Positions 12,270 to 24,085 of a stretch of 64,000 nucleotides of DNA are shown here, piece after piece; within the stretch, counting starts at the first letter, position 1, and the number at the start of each line of letters is the position of its first letter. The notes beneath the pieces were generated by a model. It was not told the DNA's origin. It searched no databases and saw nothing but the letters and a program-made list of their open reading frames with translations. This DNA is from Ipomoea triloba (lineage: Eukaryota > Streptophyta > Magnoliopsida > Solanales > Convolvulaceae). The translations under genes and the position numbers were made by a program. The DNA is taken from positions 3,198,184 through 3,262,183 of the forward strand of contig NC_044929.1 of the NCBI RefSeq assembly GCF_003576645.1, written 5' to 3'.

Positions 12270-13682
12270 TTATCCAGACGTCTATCTTCTTTTGATGTTT
12301 AAACTATTTTGATGTTTTTATTAGCAAATCTTCTATTTTTCTAAATCTTCTTAATAGGTAGCTCTTTTGTCAAATGATGATTTCTTTGTTTGCCAAATTC
12401 TTCTAATATATGTGAAGTCTTCCACCAAGACAAGTCTTCTAAAAAATCAATCTTCACATATGATTTTAATTAAACTTAAATTTACTTATTTGAAAAACCT
12501 AATTTTGTAATATATTAATTACTTGGCATACAAATTTAACCCATGATGTGGTCACAAAGTTTGACTCTTAATGAAAAATCTAGTGATCCAAAACACTTTA
12601 ACATTACATATCATTTACAATAGTCAAATTAAACCTCCGACTTTACAAATGCAATAGTAGTCTGCTTCCTGGTTGCCTTGAGCTATGGGTAATAAATAAA
12701 TATATAAATTTTATATATTATTGTTAAATTAAACATTAAAAAATAAAGAAAAAAATGTCAAATAGATCAATAAACTTATCTATTTTGTGCACTTGAGTTA
12801 CTAAACTTAAAAAGCGTGCAATCAAATCATCAATCAAACAAAAAAATGTACAATTTATATATATTTTCTAATTTTTCTCGGTTGAATTTGATCATATTGC
12901 TTAAATATATGGTATGTACTAAAAATCACATCTTTTCCTCTAACCTACTAGTTGGAATGAAAGATTGAATTGTTTTCAACTCAAATTGCATTGAAAGAAA
13001 TCTAAGAAATACTTTAATTACACATATTTTATTTGTGTTATGGTTCTATTGCACACTTTTTAATTTCACCAACTTAATTATGCAAAAGAGATAAATTTAA
13101 TGACTTATTTGAGACTGAAAATTTTAATAATTTAAATTAAACTTGTTTGAGGAGGACGAGAAGGAAAGGACAAATAATTTTTGTTTTCCTTTTAATTGTT
13201 TGGTATTTTATTAGGCGCCGTATTTTGGGTTAGAAAACAAATAGTAAACAGATTGTACGCCTTTCTCACCGTCCAATAATGCTTCACATGGGCACACGGC
13301 TTTGCACGAGAGGTGGACACGTGGGAGGACATAATTGGAGAACAATTGGCCTCGATCCTCAAAGGGACGTGAATCGCGATTATTATTATAAGAAGAGGAT
13401 AGTGCACGCCAGAATCTCTTTTATATTAGTGGATTGCTGTTTCTTGCCTTTCAAGCTTGTTTCATAATGGTATTAGCGGATAGCTGAAAGCTGATTAGAT
13501 TATTGAATTTAATTAATGAATAGTATTAGTGAATTATAGAAAAATTAGTTGTTAGCTGATAGTTGATTACATACAAAATTACTTTCTTAAAAAACTATTT
13601 TGAACAAATTTTGAAATTTTAATTTTTTGGAACAATAAACTGTTACAAAAAGTTAATTAGTCAAACAATTATATTGGTTGTT
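12270..13682. other. Intergenic DNA, no gene recognised
   Basis: AT-rich except for a short GC-richer patch at 13255-13390 that carries two overlapping antiparallel frames of 60-70 codons without any domain. No repeat structure was seen. Confidence 0.5.
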
Positions 13683-13685
13683 TAA

Positions 13686-14013
13686 GAGCATCCGTAATAA
13701 TAGAGTTTTTTTTGATTATTTTTGTAAGCGTGATTAGAAAAGATATGAAAAATAGAAAATGACAAAAAAAAAACATAAAACTGAAATATGTCAAAAAATA
13801 AAGAAAAAAGGAACAGTAAGCGCGCCACTACACGACTCCGAGTGGGCGTCTGCTATGCGCATAACGCGCACAACGGTGATCCTTTTTTTCCAATTTAGCA
13901 GATTTGCACTGTTCTAAAAACCATGTTTTGCAGGAGTCATTCACATTCTCTCTCCCTTTCACCTCACCTTACACTATTCCAAAAATCCTAAAAAACCATT
14001 GGTAGGCATGCTC
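13686..14013. mobile_element. MITE with TAA target duplication (PIF/Harbinger-like)
   Basis: The element begins gagcatccgtaat and ends attggtaggcatgctc, so the ends are inverted (gagcat/atgctc) and each is flanked by TAA (13683-13685 and 14014-14016). Three-base TWA duplications and GAGCAT-like ends fit Tourist-type, Harbinger-related MITEs. There is no transposase. A half-element with similar start words (taagagcaatccc) recurs in the 22.8-27 kb and 39-45 kb repeats. Confidence 0.6.
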
Positions 14014-14016
14014 TAA

Positions 14017-15431
14017 ACAAGTCAAACAACTAAAATGGTCAAACGAGACAAAATTGAATAATAAGCTAACCATAACTAATTTAACTATAGTAACACTAAA
14101 GTATCATTTTAATTATACTACAATTTTATTCAACAACTATGATCTACATTATGTTGTATGGATCATGGTGCACTGTATAAACATCTAGCTCATGTTCCAC
14201 CCAAAAAGTTTTTATAAAAGTGGCAATAAATTTTTCGTGTTCAACTACCTTCCAAAATGATTTAATTTTTGGCACCTAATAGTTTAAATCAAATATTTTA
14301 GGTCACTCATTTTCAATTCTAAAATGATCCATGCATTTTGGGTTCTAGAAAATCTTGATATTTTTATTAGTTTTCGTTTATAAAAGTGTCATTGAAGTAG
14401 ATAGGCCGATCTAATATACCTTCTCATGAATCCGGAGTGAGTTCATGGTTCGCTCAAAGTATAATCCAGTGATACAAAAAATTTCGAGCGAAATTACATA
14501 TTTGTGTAACACTCTATGTACATTAGTTTGGTTTAGATATTAATGTAATATGTACGGGGTATGCACAATGTAAACCTTATATATTTTTGATAGTCCACAA
14601 ATTATATAAAAAATAAATTGTATTTAAAAAACTATATACGATAAAGTCAATAAAAAATTATTTTGCAATAAGAATTAAACTTGAAATTATCCATAATTTA
14701 ATTTACTTTGTTTAGATTTAATTAAATCAGGTGTTTTAGGGTTGTGAAAACAAACGTGCTATCTACTTGAAAAGCTGTGAACTTTGTCTCCATAAGAAAC
14801 AAATTAGATTAATAAATTAGACATTACTTGTCCTGAGCATATTAAGAAATGCTAGCTAGTGACCTAGTGTGTACCTTGATTCTTTTTCCAACTTGGTTTT
14901 AATATCAAACATTCTTATAAGTATATTTATTTATTTATTTCCATTTTATGTGTAAGATTCAATTAATAAGGTTTAACTATTAAAATTATTTATGAATTAA
15001 GTTTTTAATATTAAGTTTAGTATTAGTATATAAAATTTATATGTATATATAGAAATTGCATTAAACATACTAAAAATAATCAAATTTAAAATCTATAAAA
15101 AAAAATCCTAAATAAAAATAATAGTTAATTTGACATTTTGATCCATGAAAATAGCAAACAGAACAAGTAAAAATGTGATAGCAGAAATATATGATATTTA
15201 CTTATCTAAACAACTCTTTTCTTTTCTCTTTTTTTATCCACTTAATTATTTTGACTTTCAAGTTGGATTTAATCAAATCAATGAAATCGTGGTTTTAAAA
15301 TGTCAAATAGTCCTATTTAAAATATTGTCCACCTCGATGGATCGGAACATATAAATCTATATTAGTATTTTTAATATATTAAGTGATATATTATCAATTT
15401 GAGCAAATTCACTTTTGGCCTCCTGACTAAT
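14017..15431. other. Intergenic DNA, no gene recognised
   Basis: AT-rich. No supported coding frame, RNA gene or array. The 69-codon frame at 15145-15354 has no domain. Confidence 0.5.
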
Positions 15432-15830
15432 ATACATGATTCACATTTGATTCTTTGACTATTAAAATTTTCTAATTAGATACATAACTATATAATTTGT
15501 ATTACATTTAATCTTGCCACCTAAATTTCCGGCCAACTATTATCGAAGATGCATAACTATGTAATTTGCATCACATGTGATCCTGCCGCCTAAATTTCCA
15601 GCCAACTATTATCGGAAGTGCTCCTTCCAGAAGGAGCACTGCATTTATTTTTTCCGAAAGGAGCACTTTTGAAAGAGCATTGCATTTGCTTCTTTCAAAA
15701 GAAGCACTTTCGGCAATAGTAGTACAGTTGATCGAGAAATTGGACGGCAGAACCAAATGTGATACAAATTACATAGTCATGCACCTAATTAGAAAATTTT
15801 AATAGTCAAGGGTCAAATGTGATTCATGTA
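15432..15830. mobile_element. Long-armed foldback MITE
   Basis: The left end (15432-15545, including attaaaattttctaattag) is inverted at the right end (15715-15830) with few mismatches. Inside, a second nested palindrome of gaaagtgctcctt/aaggagcac words (15610-15715) makes almost the whole 400 bp able to fold. A partial direct repeat of the left arm's inner part occurs at 15545-15610. No transposase is present. The target duplication was not resolved. Confidence 0.75.
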
Positions 15831-15899
15831 CAATGTTGAAAAAGACACTAGGCGCCGATTTATTTATTTATTTTTATTTTGTTTTATGTAATAAGGAGA

Positions 15900-16335
15900 A
15901 GCTACGGCGGTGACATATCTCATAGATCTCTGAAATCTCAAAGATCTTATTTGAAACCTCACAACAACACAACTCACTGATCTCATAGCTCACAGATCTC
16001 GCTACGCCATCCATCGTTGGCAACCTCCAACCTCGCCATCTACCGCCAGCCTCCGACCTCCAACTTCGCCATCTTAAATCTCAATTTTCTAACGTCAACG
16101 GTGACGGGCAGTGGCAGCGGCTTCGCAGCAGTTTAGTTGGTGGCGGTGGTGGTTGAGACGAGGCTTCACACCAACTTTCTTCTTTCCAACGAAAAAAGGA
16201 GGGCTGAGACGGGGCAATCGGCTGGTGGTCTAGGCGGCCGACCGCAGAGGAGGCTAATTTCATCCTTCCTCGACGTGGTCGAACACTGCCTAACGCCTAG
16301 GCATGATGTTTACAACATTGTTCATGTAAAGTAAT
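15900..16335. other. GC-rich insert-like segment, unclassified
   Basis: This block is much more GC-rich than its flanks. It carries a 65-codon plus frame (16137-16334) and a 60-codon minus frame (16081-16263), neither with a domain, and repeated cctccaacctcgcc words. It may be the leader of a LINE or a gene fragment carried by a transposon. I cannot assign it. Confidence 0.3.
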
Positions 16336-16419
16336 TAGGGAGCAAACGTGAAATTTATTCTTTCAATTTTGCACATAAATGTATTGTATATATCTCAATA
16401 TGATGAAAAATATTTTTTA

Positions 16420-16620
16420 GGGGTTGAGGAAGTAGCTGGAGTAAGTGGTTTTGATACCAAAATCTCTTCTAAGATTCTAAGTTCGATTCTTTCTTCTTTT
16501 TTTTTTTTTTATATTTATTAAAACTAAATCGTGTAATAACTGTTACAGGATTAAATAATTTCCCTCCTAATGGATCGTTGAGTTACTGTGATTTATGACT
16601 TTTCCGGTAAGGAATTTCAT
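16420..16620 (+). mobile_element. Probable tRNA-derived SINE
   Basis: A polymerase III-like box A (tagctggagtaagtgg, about 16432-16447) and box B (agttcgattct, about 16480-16490) are spaced as in a tRNA. Downstream, the words taatggatcgttgagttac and gtgatttatgac recur as taatgggatcgctgagtcac and gtgatttactc at 61243-61285, so both share a 3' body. Confidence 0.5.
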
Positions 16621-16713
16621 TTTTTTTTTGGGCAAAGACTAATTAAGTGACTTGATAAACTATTTATTTTGCTGAAAATGGTTGTGTTCTGACGACTGAC
16701 TTCCAATGTCATT

Positions 16714-17449
16714 TTTTTTATAAAGAAAACGTAGCTATTCCATTAATTCATAACATAAAGCGTTTACATCAACGATCAATGAAATGGTAAATCATTCCTT
16801 ACAGTCAGACATAGAAACAACTTTTCTAACTATGCTATAGAAAACTTGAATCGCAGACTGTTTCATAACTAGGAAGCTATGTTCCTTCAAGGAGCTTAAA
16901 GCTTCATCAAAGATCTGGGTCTTCGTCATCATTCTTTTTTGCTCGCCCAGGATAAGATCAACACTTGCCGAAACCAAACTAAACGATTTATGCTAATGAA
17001 AATGAAAATCCCGTGAAAGGAACGAGATGAAAAATGCTCGTGAAAGTAACGAGAGGAAAACACAATAATAGAGAAAATAAAAAGTGGGTAAAGTCAAAGT
17101 AGGGTTGGGAGTTCAAGACTACCAACACAAACCCAATACTTACCTACTATTATTTTATTCAAAGGGAAAGAAAACGGAAGAATAAGATCTGTGGCGGTGG
17201 TCGGAGGCGGACTGAACTGCGACGATGGTCGGAGCGAAAGCAAACGTAGAAGGTGACCAAAACCGCCGGCTCAAAGCTCCATTAGAGCTCCGGCCGGAGG
17301 CCGGCGGTGGAAGCCGAAGTTGAGCAGCAGAGGAAGGCGTTTGGTTTTAGAGAGAAAAGGGAGGCTAGGGTTTTTTAGGTGATAAGAGCATTTTAGTGTT
17401 GAAGATGGAGGGTTCTACATTTTATTTTATTTTTTATTTTCTATTTCGG
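16714..17449 (-). mobile_element. Retroposed insert with 17-bp target duplication
   Basis: The 17-mer tgacttccaatgtcatt stands at 16697-16713 and again at 17450-17466. Read on the minus strand, the 736-bp insert begins just after the right copy and ends in an A-rich tail (complement of 16714-16730), the signature of L1-type retroposition. Inside is a UTR-like leader with CT-rich and GC-rich sequence (17180-17390), a GTAAGT donor-like site near 17145 and a TTTTCATTAG acceptor-like site near 16995. Then comes a 61-codon frame (16977-16792) with no recognised domain that lacks an ATG at its start. It may be a retrocopy of an unspliced or alternative transcript of a host gene, or a SINE-like element. 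Confidence 0.75.
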
Positions 17450-17466
17450 TGACTTCCAATGTCATT

Positions 17467-17880
17467 ATGTCAATGCTTTAATGATCTATAAATTCTAGTG
17501 AATAATACATAATGTCAATTCTTTTTCAAAATATACGGCGACTAAATTAAGGAAATGTTTTTTTGTGATGTACTAAGTTTTTAGCAGACAACAAAATATA
17601 GTAACAAGGCGGCGTGCTGAATAAATGCCACTTGGTACATGGTACTTTGATAGTGCTAATGCACATAACACGTTGAGCTACAAGTATAATTACGTATTTC
17701 ATTAGCATACAACCAAAAGATTAATTAATTAATAATCACATTATTATTAAATCAAAATGGAAGTAAAAGCCGGAACAAGCGGGCATCCTCAAACATATAA
17801 TATAAATATATATAGTTCTACTTCCACACGTTATTTATTAGTTAAAGATTCCTTTTATATAAACCAGGTTTCTCCACTTT
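17467..17880. other. Intergenic DNA, no gene recognised
   Basis: AT-rich. No frame, array or inverted repeat of note. Confidence 0.5.
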
Positions 17881-17894
17881 GCCAAATTATATCT

Positions 17895-18164
17895 TTTTCT
17901 TTGAAAAAAAAAAACCATCAACTATTATAAAGCCAAAGCGTCATTACAAAGAGTATGAAAAATAGATGAAGGGCCGGTGTCATACCAATACCGCGTACCC
18001 AACACAATACTAGTGTCTCTAGCTAAAAGATGAGCAACATAATTAGCAGAGCGCTTAACATAGTGAAAAATAACATGCGAAAAATTTGATAAAAGAGCAC
18101 TAATATCTTGCAGAAGCAAGCCATAAGGAGTCCAGTTCGCATTCACATTCGAAAGTGTGGCGAT
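17895..18164 (-). mobile_element. 5'-truncated LINE carrying the C-terminal RNase H-like domain
   Basis: The minus-strand frame 18146-17925 (73 codons) reads like the end of plant L1-type ORF2, in the RNase H-like (RVT_3) domain: a LLSNF-H segment, a YVKRSANYVAHLLAR segment with the conserved Arg-x-x-Asn-x-x-Ala-His-x-Leu-Ala pattern, and a short tail. The insert is bounded by gccaaattatatct (17881-17894) and gccgaattatatct (18165-18178), a 14-bp duplication with one mismatch. The 3' terminus on the minus strand is a T run, then C, then AAAGAAAA. Everything upstream of RNase H is missing, as usual for dead-on-arrival LINE copies. Confidence 0.85.
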
Positions 18165-18178
18165 GCCGAATTATATCT

Positions 18179-18688
18179 AAGATTCTATCTAAGACGCATA
18201 TTACTTCCTGCAAGACAGACGCTAATGAACTGTTTTGTGTTTGAGCAACTCAACACCAAACTGTACACTTTTACATAAAGATAATTCATCCCAAACGTAA
18301 ACGCCCAATGTTCGTGACAAGGTACTTAATGCTAATCATTTTTTTTTTAAATTCGTGGTGAGATAGACCAATTTCACATTTAAATCGCAGTGAAAATAAG
18401 AAAATTTTCACTTTTTAACACCGTCACGTTAAAAAGTGAATATTATGTATTAATTTTAGTTTTTTCTAATGCATTTTTATAAAACAAAAATCATGTCAAA
18501 TCATGCTAGGATTTCCTTTATCTTAATTTCCTATTAGACGTACCAAAACTTGAATGGGTTCCCTTTGACTCTACCCATATTCCAACAGTCAGTGTATTAA
18601 CTAATTTTTGTTTGAATTATATATCGATAGGCTACCAAAACAACACGGAGGCGGCTCTCGTTAACTAATTAATCAATTAATTAATTAG
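18179..18688. other. Intergenic DNA, no gene recognised
   Basis: AT-rich with a few palindromic words near 18415-18435. Nothing codes. Confidence 0.5.
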
Positions 18689-18697
18689 TTTATTAAA

Positions 18698-18965
18698 GAA
18701 AAAATTGTAATTTATACCCCTCCATAATATGTCAATTATCAATGTCACTCCTGAATTTTAGTGGTGTAAATATTGCCCCTCAATTTTCAAAAACGGTACA
18801 TATATTGCCCCTCCCGTGGTGTAAATATTGCCCATCCTGTTGGTACGGGAGGGGCAATATATGTACCGTTTTTGAAAATTGAGGGGCAACATTTACATCA
18901 CTAATAATTCAATGGTGACATTGATAATTGGCATATTATGGAGGGGCAAAAATTACAATTTTCCA
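18698..18965. mobile_element. MULE-type MITE with 9-bp target duplication
   Basis: tttattaaa stands at 18689-18697 and 18966-18974. The 268 bp between them are almost wholly an inverted repeat: the left arm (18698 to about 18815, with attgcccctcaattttc) is matched by the reverse complement of about 18850-18965. Nine-base duplications and long terminal inverted repeats starting with G fit non-autonomous Mutator-like elements. No transposase is present. The high arm identity suggests a fairly young insertion. Confidence 0.85.
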
Positions 18966-19233
18966 TTTATTAAAACTGGAACTAGTACTTTAATATATTA
19001 ATTAAATATGCAGCTGTTGTAAATTGAAATATTTCATTGCGCTAATTATTATATCGTTTTTATTCCAAGTATAATTGATAATATCATATAAAAAATAATT
19101 TTGCTGTTCTTTCAAAATTCATGTCATTAAAAGAACTTTGGTATTATATATTTTGTTATTAATATACTCATTTTTCATTTGTGCAACACAAACGTATTCA
19201 TTATCCTCACATAAGACAATGAAATTAATACAT

Positions 19234-19585
19234 TCATTTCTATGTCACATGATCAGTTATGGATATTCCATATAAACGATTTCCTCAAGCATACACATTC
19301 TCATGATTTCTATGTTGCATAATCAGTTATGGATATGCCATATAAACGATTTTCTCAACCATACACATTCTCATGATTTCTATGTCACATGATCAGTTAT
19401 GAATATGTCATATAAACGATTTCCTCAACCATACACACTCTCATAATTTCTATGTCACATGATCAGTTATGGATATGCCATATAAACGATTTCCTCAACC
19501 ATACACATTCTCATGATTTCATGTCACATGATCAGTTATGAATATGTCATATAAACGATGTCCTCAACCATACACATTCTCGTGA
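19234..19585. repeat. Five-copy 70-bp tandem repeat
   Basis: The word gatcagttatg(g/a)atatg recurs at 19251, 19321, 19391, 19461 and 19530, a strict 70-bp period with one 1-bp loss. Units share catataaacgatttcctcaa and catacacattctcatgattt. Few substitutions separate the copies. Confidence 0.9.
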
Positions 19586-19739
19586 GATCTCATACAACGC
19601 AATAATCGCTAAGTGGTTGATAAAAGTAATAACTAGTTGATAAAACTAATAAATATAGTTTGTCAATTAGACTTCTGTGATATAATAGTACCACATACCA
19701 CATGTAGAAAGATATAGTCAATCGGCCTCTATCCCATTA

Positions 19740-19935
19740 TATATATATATATAAACCCTATAGACGAGGATGAAGGCTTCAAGATTCAAACCCTCGCCTT
19801 TTACTAAGTGAAAACACGCAACAACCAATTAAACCAACTAATTAATTACTTACTTATATCTAAAAATGTACTATATTACATGCATGCATGCATGCATACA
19901 TACATATACATATACATATATATATATATATATAA
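19740..19935. repeat. TA and TGCA/CATA microsatellites
   Basis: TA runs at about 19739-19753 and 19918-19933, with a CATG/CATA tract at 19880-19917. The frame 19808-20071 passes through these tracts and is not a gene. Confidence 0.8.
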
Positions 19936-20071
19936 CTTTTTAAAAATTATATTCGATTTAAGTGTTTCATTTTTTAAACTAGCTACCTCCGCTCCACTGG
20001 AAATTTTTTCTGACTCCCCACTGAATCAAGGACCTGACATTACGAGGATCAAACAAATAACTAGTATTTGA

Positions 20072-20555
20072 GTAGCCCACCAATGCTATATCTTGATTTC
20101 ATACGTAAAATAAATTAAGATCTTTTGTACCTTAAAGCTAAGATAACAGAGAATATGTTTAATGTTGTTCCAATATCTCCTTGTGTAAGAAGCACTAAAT
20201 ATGTCTAGCAAGTTCACCGCAAATGAAATATCAAGCATACTATTACTAAAGAATTTGTAGCCCTAAAATAATGCCCCAATAAGCTCAACTAACGAACTTT
20301 TGGTTCTAAAATATCTTTATCTTTATCATTCTCATTGAGTCAAGATGAGTCTTTATTTACTTCAAAAGATCAAAGATTTATACATATAAAACCTCGCTGA
20401 GATCTTTAGATAAATTGGCTATTGTACAAAGACTCATTTAGGGAAATACTTAGTCTATAAGATGAGACAATTCTTTTTTTTTTTTTTTTTGAATGACAAT
20501 TCTTAGTTTTAATTGTCTTTTAATGCAAAATGTTTGATTTTGTACACACTAATTG
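20072..20555. other. Intergenic DNA containing a small oligo-T insertion
   Basis: gacaattctt occurs at 20466-20475 and 20495-20504. Between them stand 15 T plus GAAT, the complement-strand version of the tiny oligo-A insertions seen elsewhere. Otherwise nothing was recognised. Confidence 0.5.
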
Positions 20556-20559
20556 TAAA

Positions 20560-21755
20560 TAGACCGTAGTAATCATGTTAATAAAATTTTGTAAATTCAA
20601 ATATACCTTTTACATGAATTATTATATTGTATCGTTCTTATTAAAATGAATATTATTACATTAAATACATGAATTATTATATCATTCTTAATCAATGTAT
20701 AGTACTATCACGTTAATAAAATTTTGTAAATCCAAATATACTTTTTACATGAATTTAATAAAATTTTGTAAATCCAAATATACTTTTTACATGAATTATT
20801 GTATCGTTTGTAAATCCAAATATACTTTTTACATGAATTATTGTATCGTTAGTTCTTATTAAAAAGAAATATTATCACATTAAATACATGAATTATTATA
20901 TCATTCTTAATCAATGTACTATCACGTTAATAAAATTTTGTAAATCGAAATATACTTTTTACATGAATTATTGTATTGTTCTTATTAAAAAGAAATATTA
21001 TCACATTAAATACATGAATTATTATATCATTCTTAATCAATGTATAGTACTATCACGTTAATAAAATTTTGTAAATCCAAATATACTTTTTACATGAATT
21101 TAATAAAATTTTGTAAATCCAAATATACTTTTTACATGAATTATTGTATCGTTTGTAAATCCAAATATACTTTTTACATGAATTATTGTATCGTTCTTAT
21201 TAAAAAGAATATTATCACATTAAGTACATGAATTATTATATCAATCTTAATCAATGTACTATCACGTTAATAAAATTTTGTAAATCCAAATATACTTTTT
21301 ACATGAATTATTGTATCGTTCTTATTAAAAGGAATATTATCACATTAAATAAATGAATTATTATATCATTCTTAATCAATGTACTATCACGTTAATAAAA
21401 TTTTGTAAATCCAATTATACTTTTTACAGGAATTATTGTATCGTTCTTATTTCACATTAAATACATGAATTATTATATCATTCTTAATCAATGTACTATC
21501 ACTTTAATAAAATTTTGTAAATCTAAATATATTTTTTACATGAATTATTGTATCGTTCTTATTAAACAAATATTATCACATTAAATACTTGAATTATTAT
21601 ATCATTCTTAATCAATGTACTATCGCATTAATAAAATTTTGTAAATCTAAATATACTTTTTACATGAATTATTGTATTATTTTTACTATAAAGAAATTAT
21701 CACATTAAATACATGAATTATTATATCATTCTTAATCAATGTAGTATCACATGAA
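20560..21755. repeat. AT-rich tandem array, about 8-9 units with internal shifts
   Basis: Units contain, in order, ataaaattttgtaaat, catatactttttacatgaat variants, ttattgtatcgttcttatt, tattatcacattaaatacat and atcattcttaatcaatgta, then start again. The full unit is about 120-155 bp, and some units hold an extra copy of the aatccaaatatactttttac segment, so the array grew by unequal exchange at two scales. The frame at 21040-21231 is a by-product. Confidence 0.85.
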
Positions 21756-22810
21756 ATGCGATTTGACCCTTTGTAGTAGTCTTTATCTATTGAATTCTGA
21801 CATTCAATGGATGTAATAGAAAATTTTATTTTGTTTTGAAAACATTAAAATTTATTAACATATATATAATACAATTATATATTCATTGTTTCCAAAAAAA
21901 AATAAAAAATACAACCCTCATAACATCTTGGTTTAGATGTGAATTCTTTTACATGTATTTGAAATAAATATTTTTTTAAAATACTTATTTAAGCATAACT
22001 TTATGTATCACTTTGTCAAAAAAATTCAATAATAATAATAATAACAGTAGGAAGGGTGCTCGAATGAGTGAAGCATGATTATCATATATAAATTGTTAAT
22101 TTTTAATTATTGATTATATTTTCTAGATCAAAATCGTCGCACATACTGCTTCCATATATCAAAAAAGAAGTAAGAAATTAGGAGAATAGGGTTTCTATCT
22201 TTTCAAATTTGGTCATTGGTAGAATTGAAGATCATATTATTGAAGTTGGATACTGGTCACTTTCGCAATCAAGAATACGACCCAAACCCGACTTATATAA
22301 TATGATATCCTAATATGATTATTAATCCCACGTATGAATACTTATCACACTCGAATTGTCACCTCGATGTAGCCTTTTTCAAAATGACACAACCATCCAT
22401 GATGCCACAAGTCCAAGATTAGGCCAATGGGATTAGGGTTGAAGGGCAAATTGGACTTTGACCAATGCTTTAAATTTGATGCCTTTTTTGATCATGGAGG
22501 CGCCTAATAATACAAAGAATATTATCACATCAAAGGGTCAAAATCATAGCTAGCTATCAGCCTATCATACATGAACAAAGCTCTCATCTTGGGATTGGAT
22601 ACTTATATTAACTAATAATCTGCACCCCATTTTTTAAGGCCAACTAATTAATAGTCTACTACAACTAACAATGGCCGTCCAGTCGGTCCAGATGGTATGT
22701 GATTATGCCCCGTTAACCGATTTATGGTCATTGGTTGAATCACAATTGGGAATTCAAATAATCTCATTTAAAATGTTTTTATCACTATTCTCTAAAAAAT
22801 AAAAATACAT
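21756..22810. other. Intergenic DNA, no gene recognised
   Basis: AT-rich, with a short AAT run (about 22027-22044). No supported frame or repeat. Confidence 0.5.
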
Positions 22811-22814
22811 GTTT

Positions 22815-24085
22815 ATTTCTACTTCTTAGAATTACCTAACCTGAAATGCTTGAGATACGGGTAGCATACTTGAAAAGGTTAGCATAATAAAATTTTTAAC
22901 TCAATGAAAAATCAATTTAAAACTAATAAGCTCGATAATTTAATGTGACTGGTCTGAAATCGAGTAGACTGGTCTCATTGAAATGCCTAGGGGTAGGGCT
23001 CTGATGCAATGACCACCTCTAAGAGCAATCCCATTTGTAGATTTTAGGGAGTTTTTGTCAAATGTAAAAACTTAGGGATGATTTTTTAACAAATAGAGAG
23101 TGTGAGTTTTAGATAATTTTTTCTCCTGCAAGAAATGAATTTTTGTGGGGCCTGTTTGTGAGAAAAAAATAGGCGAAAGCAATGCTGTGCACTCAAAACG
23201 AAGCTTTCCTTTTTTTATTATTTTTTTAAATTTTTTTTTCTCCTTTTCTCTAGTTCCCTTTCGGTTTTACTAAAAAGTAACAATAACTTTATCTGTAATA
23301 AATATCAATCTCTTTTTTTTTCCTCCTTTCCCCTAGTTCCCTCCCGATTTTACTAAAAAATATTGATTTTTTTCTCCTTTTCCCTTGTTCCCTCCCGGTT
23401 TTACTAAAAAGTAACAACTAATAAATATCGATCTCTCTTTTTTCTTTTTTTCTTTTCTCCTTTCCCCTAGTTCCCTCCCGATTTTACTAAAAAAATATTG
23501 ATTTTTTCTCCTTTTCCCTAGTTTCCTCCCGGTTTTACTAAAAAGTAACAATCACTTTATCTCTAATAAATATCAATCTCACAAGAAATTCACCTCATTT
23601 GGGTTCAAACCTGAGACCTCTCATTTGAGAAGTCACATCTACGCCGCTCGACCACAAGACCTTTGGCATAATTTAGCAATACTAACTTACTAACTTAAAT
23701 TATTTCAAAAAAAAAATACTAACTAAAATATTGCTTAAAATAGCTTGTTGTTTTTAAATTTATATATACAAAAAACTTTAATTTGTAATTTAGCAATATT
23801 AGTTTACAAATTGCCAAGCACATTGTTCTTAGTTGGCACATCTATAGCTCTCTTTTAGAGGACACCATATCGAACCTTATGGTGGGGCATTGATTCTTTG
23901 GATTACAATAGATAGAAAAAATATATTTTGAACAGATACCTTATAATCGAGTTGATAGCACTAAAAAAAATTATTAACTAAAATATTGCTTAAAGTAGCT
24001 TCTTGTTTTTAATTTTATACTAGTTAGGTGATGATGCATTGATTGATTCACATCAATTTAATTAACTCGATTGATGTGAATTTGA
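22815..24085. repeat. Large composite repeat, unit 1
   Basis: Order: a 200-bp lead (22815-23020) shared with 39215-39420 and, inverted, about 45030-45230; a half-MITE starting ctctaagagcaatccc (23020-23200); an array of ccctagttccctcccg/ttttactaaaaag units (23215-23560); a SINE-like head on the minus strand (23590-23668); then an AT-rich tail (23670-24080) with two copies of actaaaatattgctta. The block is repeated at 24.09-26.07 kb and in part at 26.07-27.07 kb. Confidence 0.75.
23590..23668 (-). mobile_element. tRNA-like SINE head
   Basis: On the minus strand, tgtggtcgagcggcg (complement of about 23644-23658) resembles a pol III box A and aggtttgaaccc (complement of about 23599-23610) a box B, with tRNA-like spacing. 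It is followed by a body ending in ctagggaaaaggagaaaaaa, that is, an A-rich SINE tail. This body and tail are exactly the monomers that make up the neighbouring arrays. Further heads lie at about 24961-25010 (damaged) and 26600-26672. Confidence 0.55.

Noticed and set aside
16792..16977. 61-codon minus frame as an independent gene
   Set aside because: It opens without ATG, lies inside a retroposed insert and matches no family I recognise.
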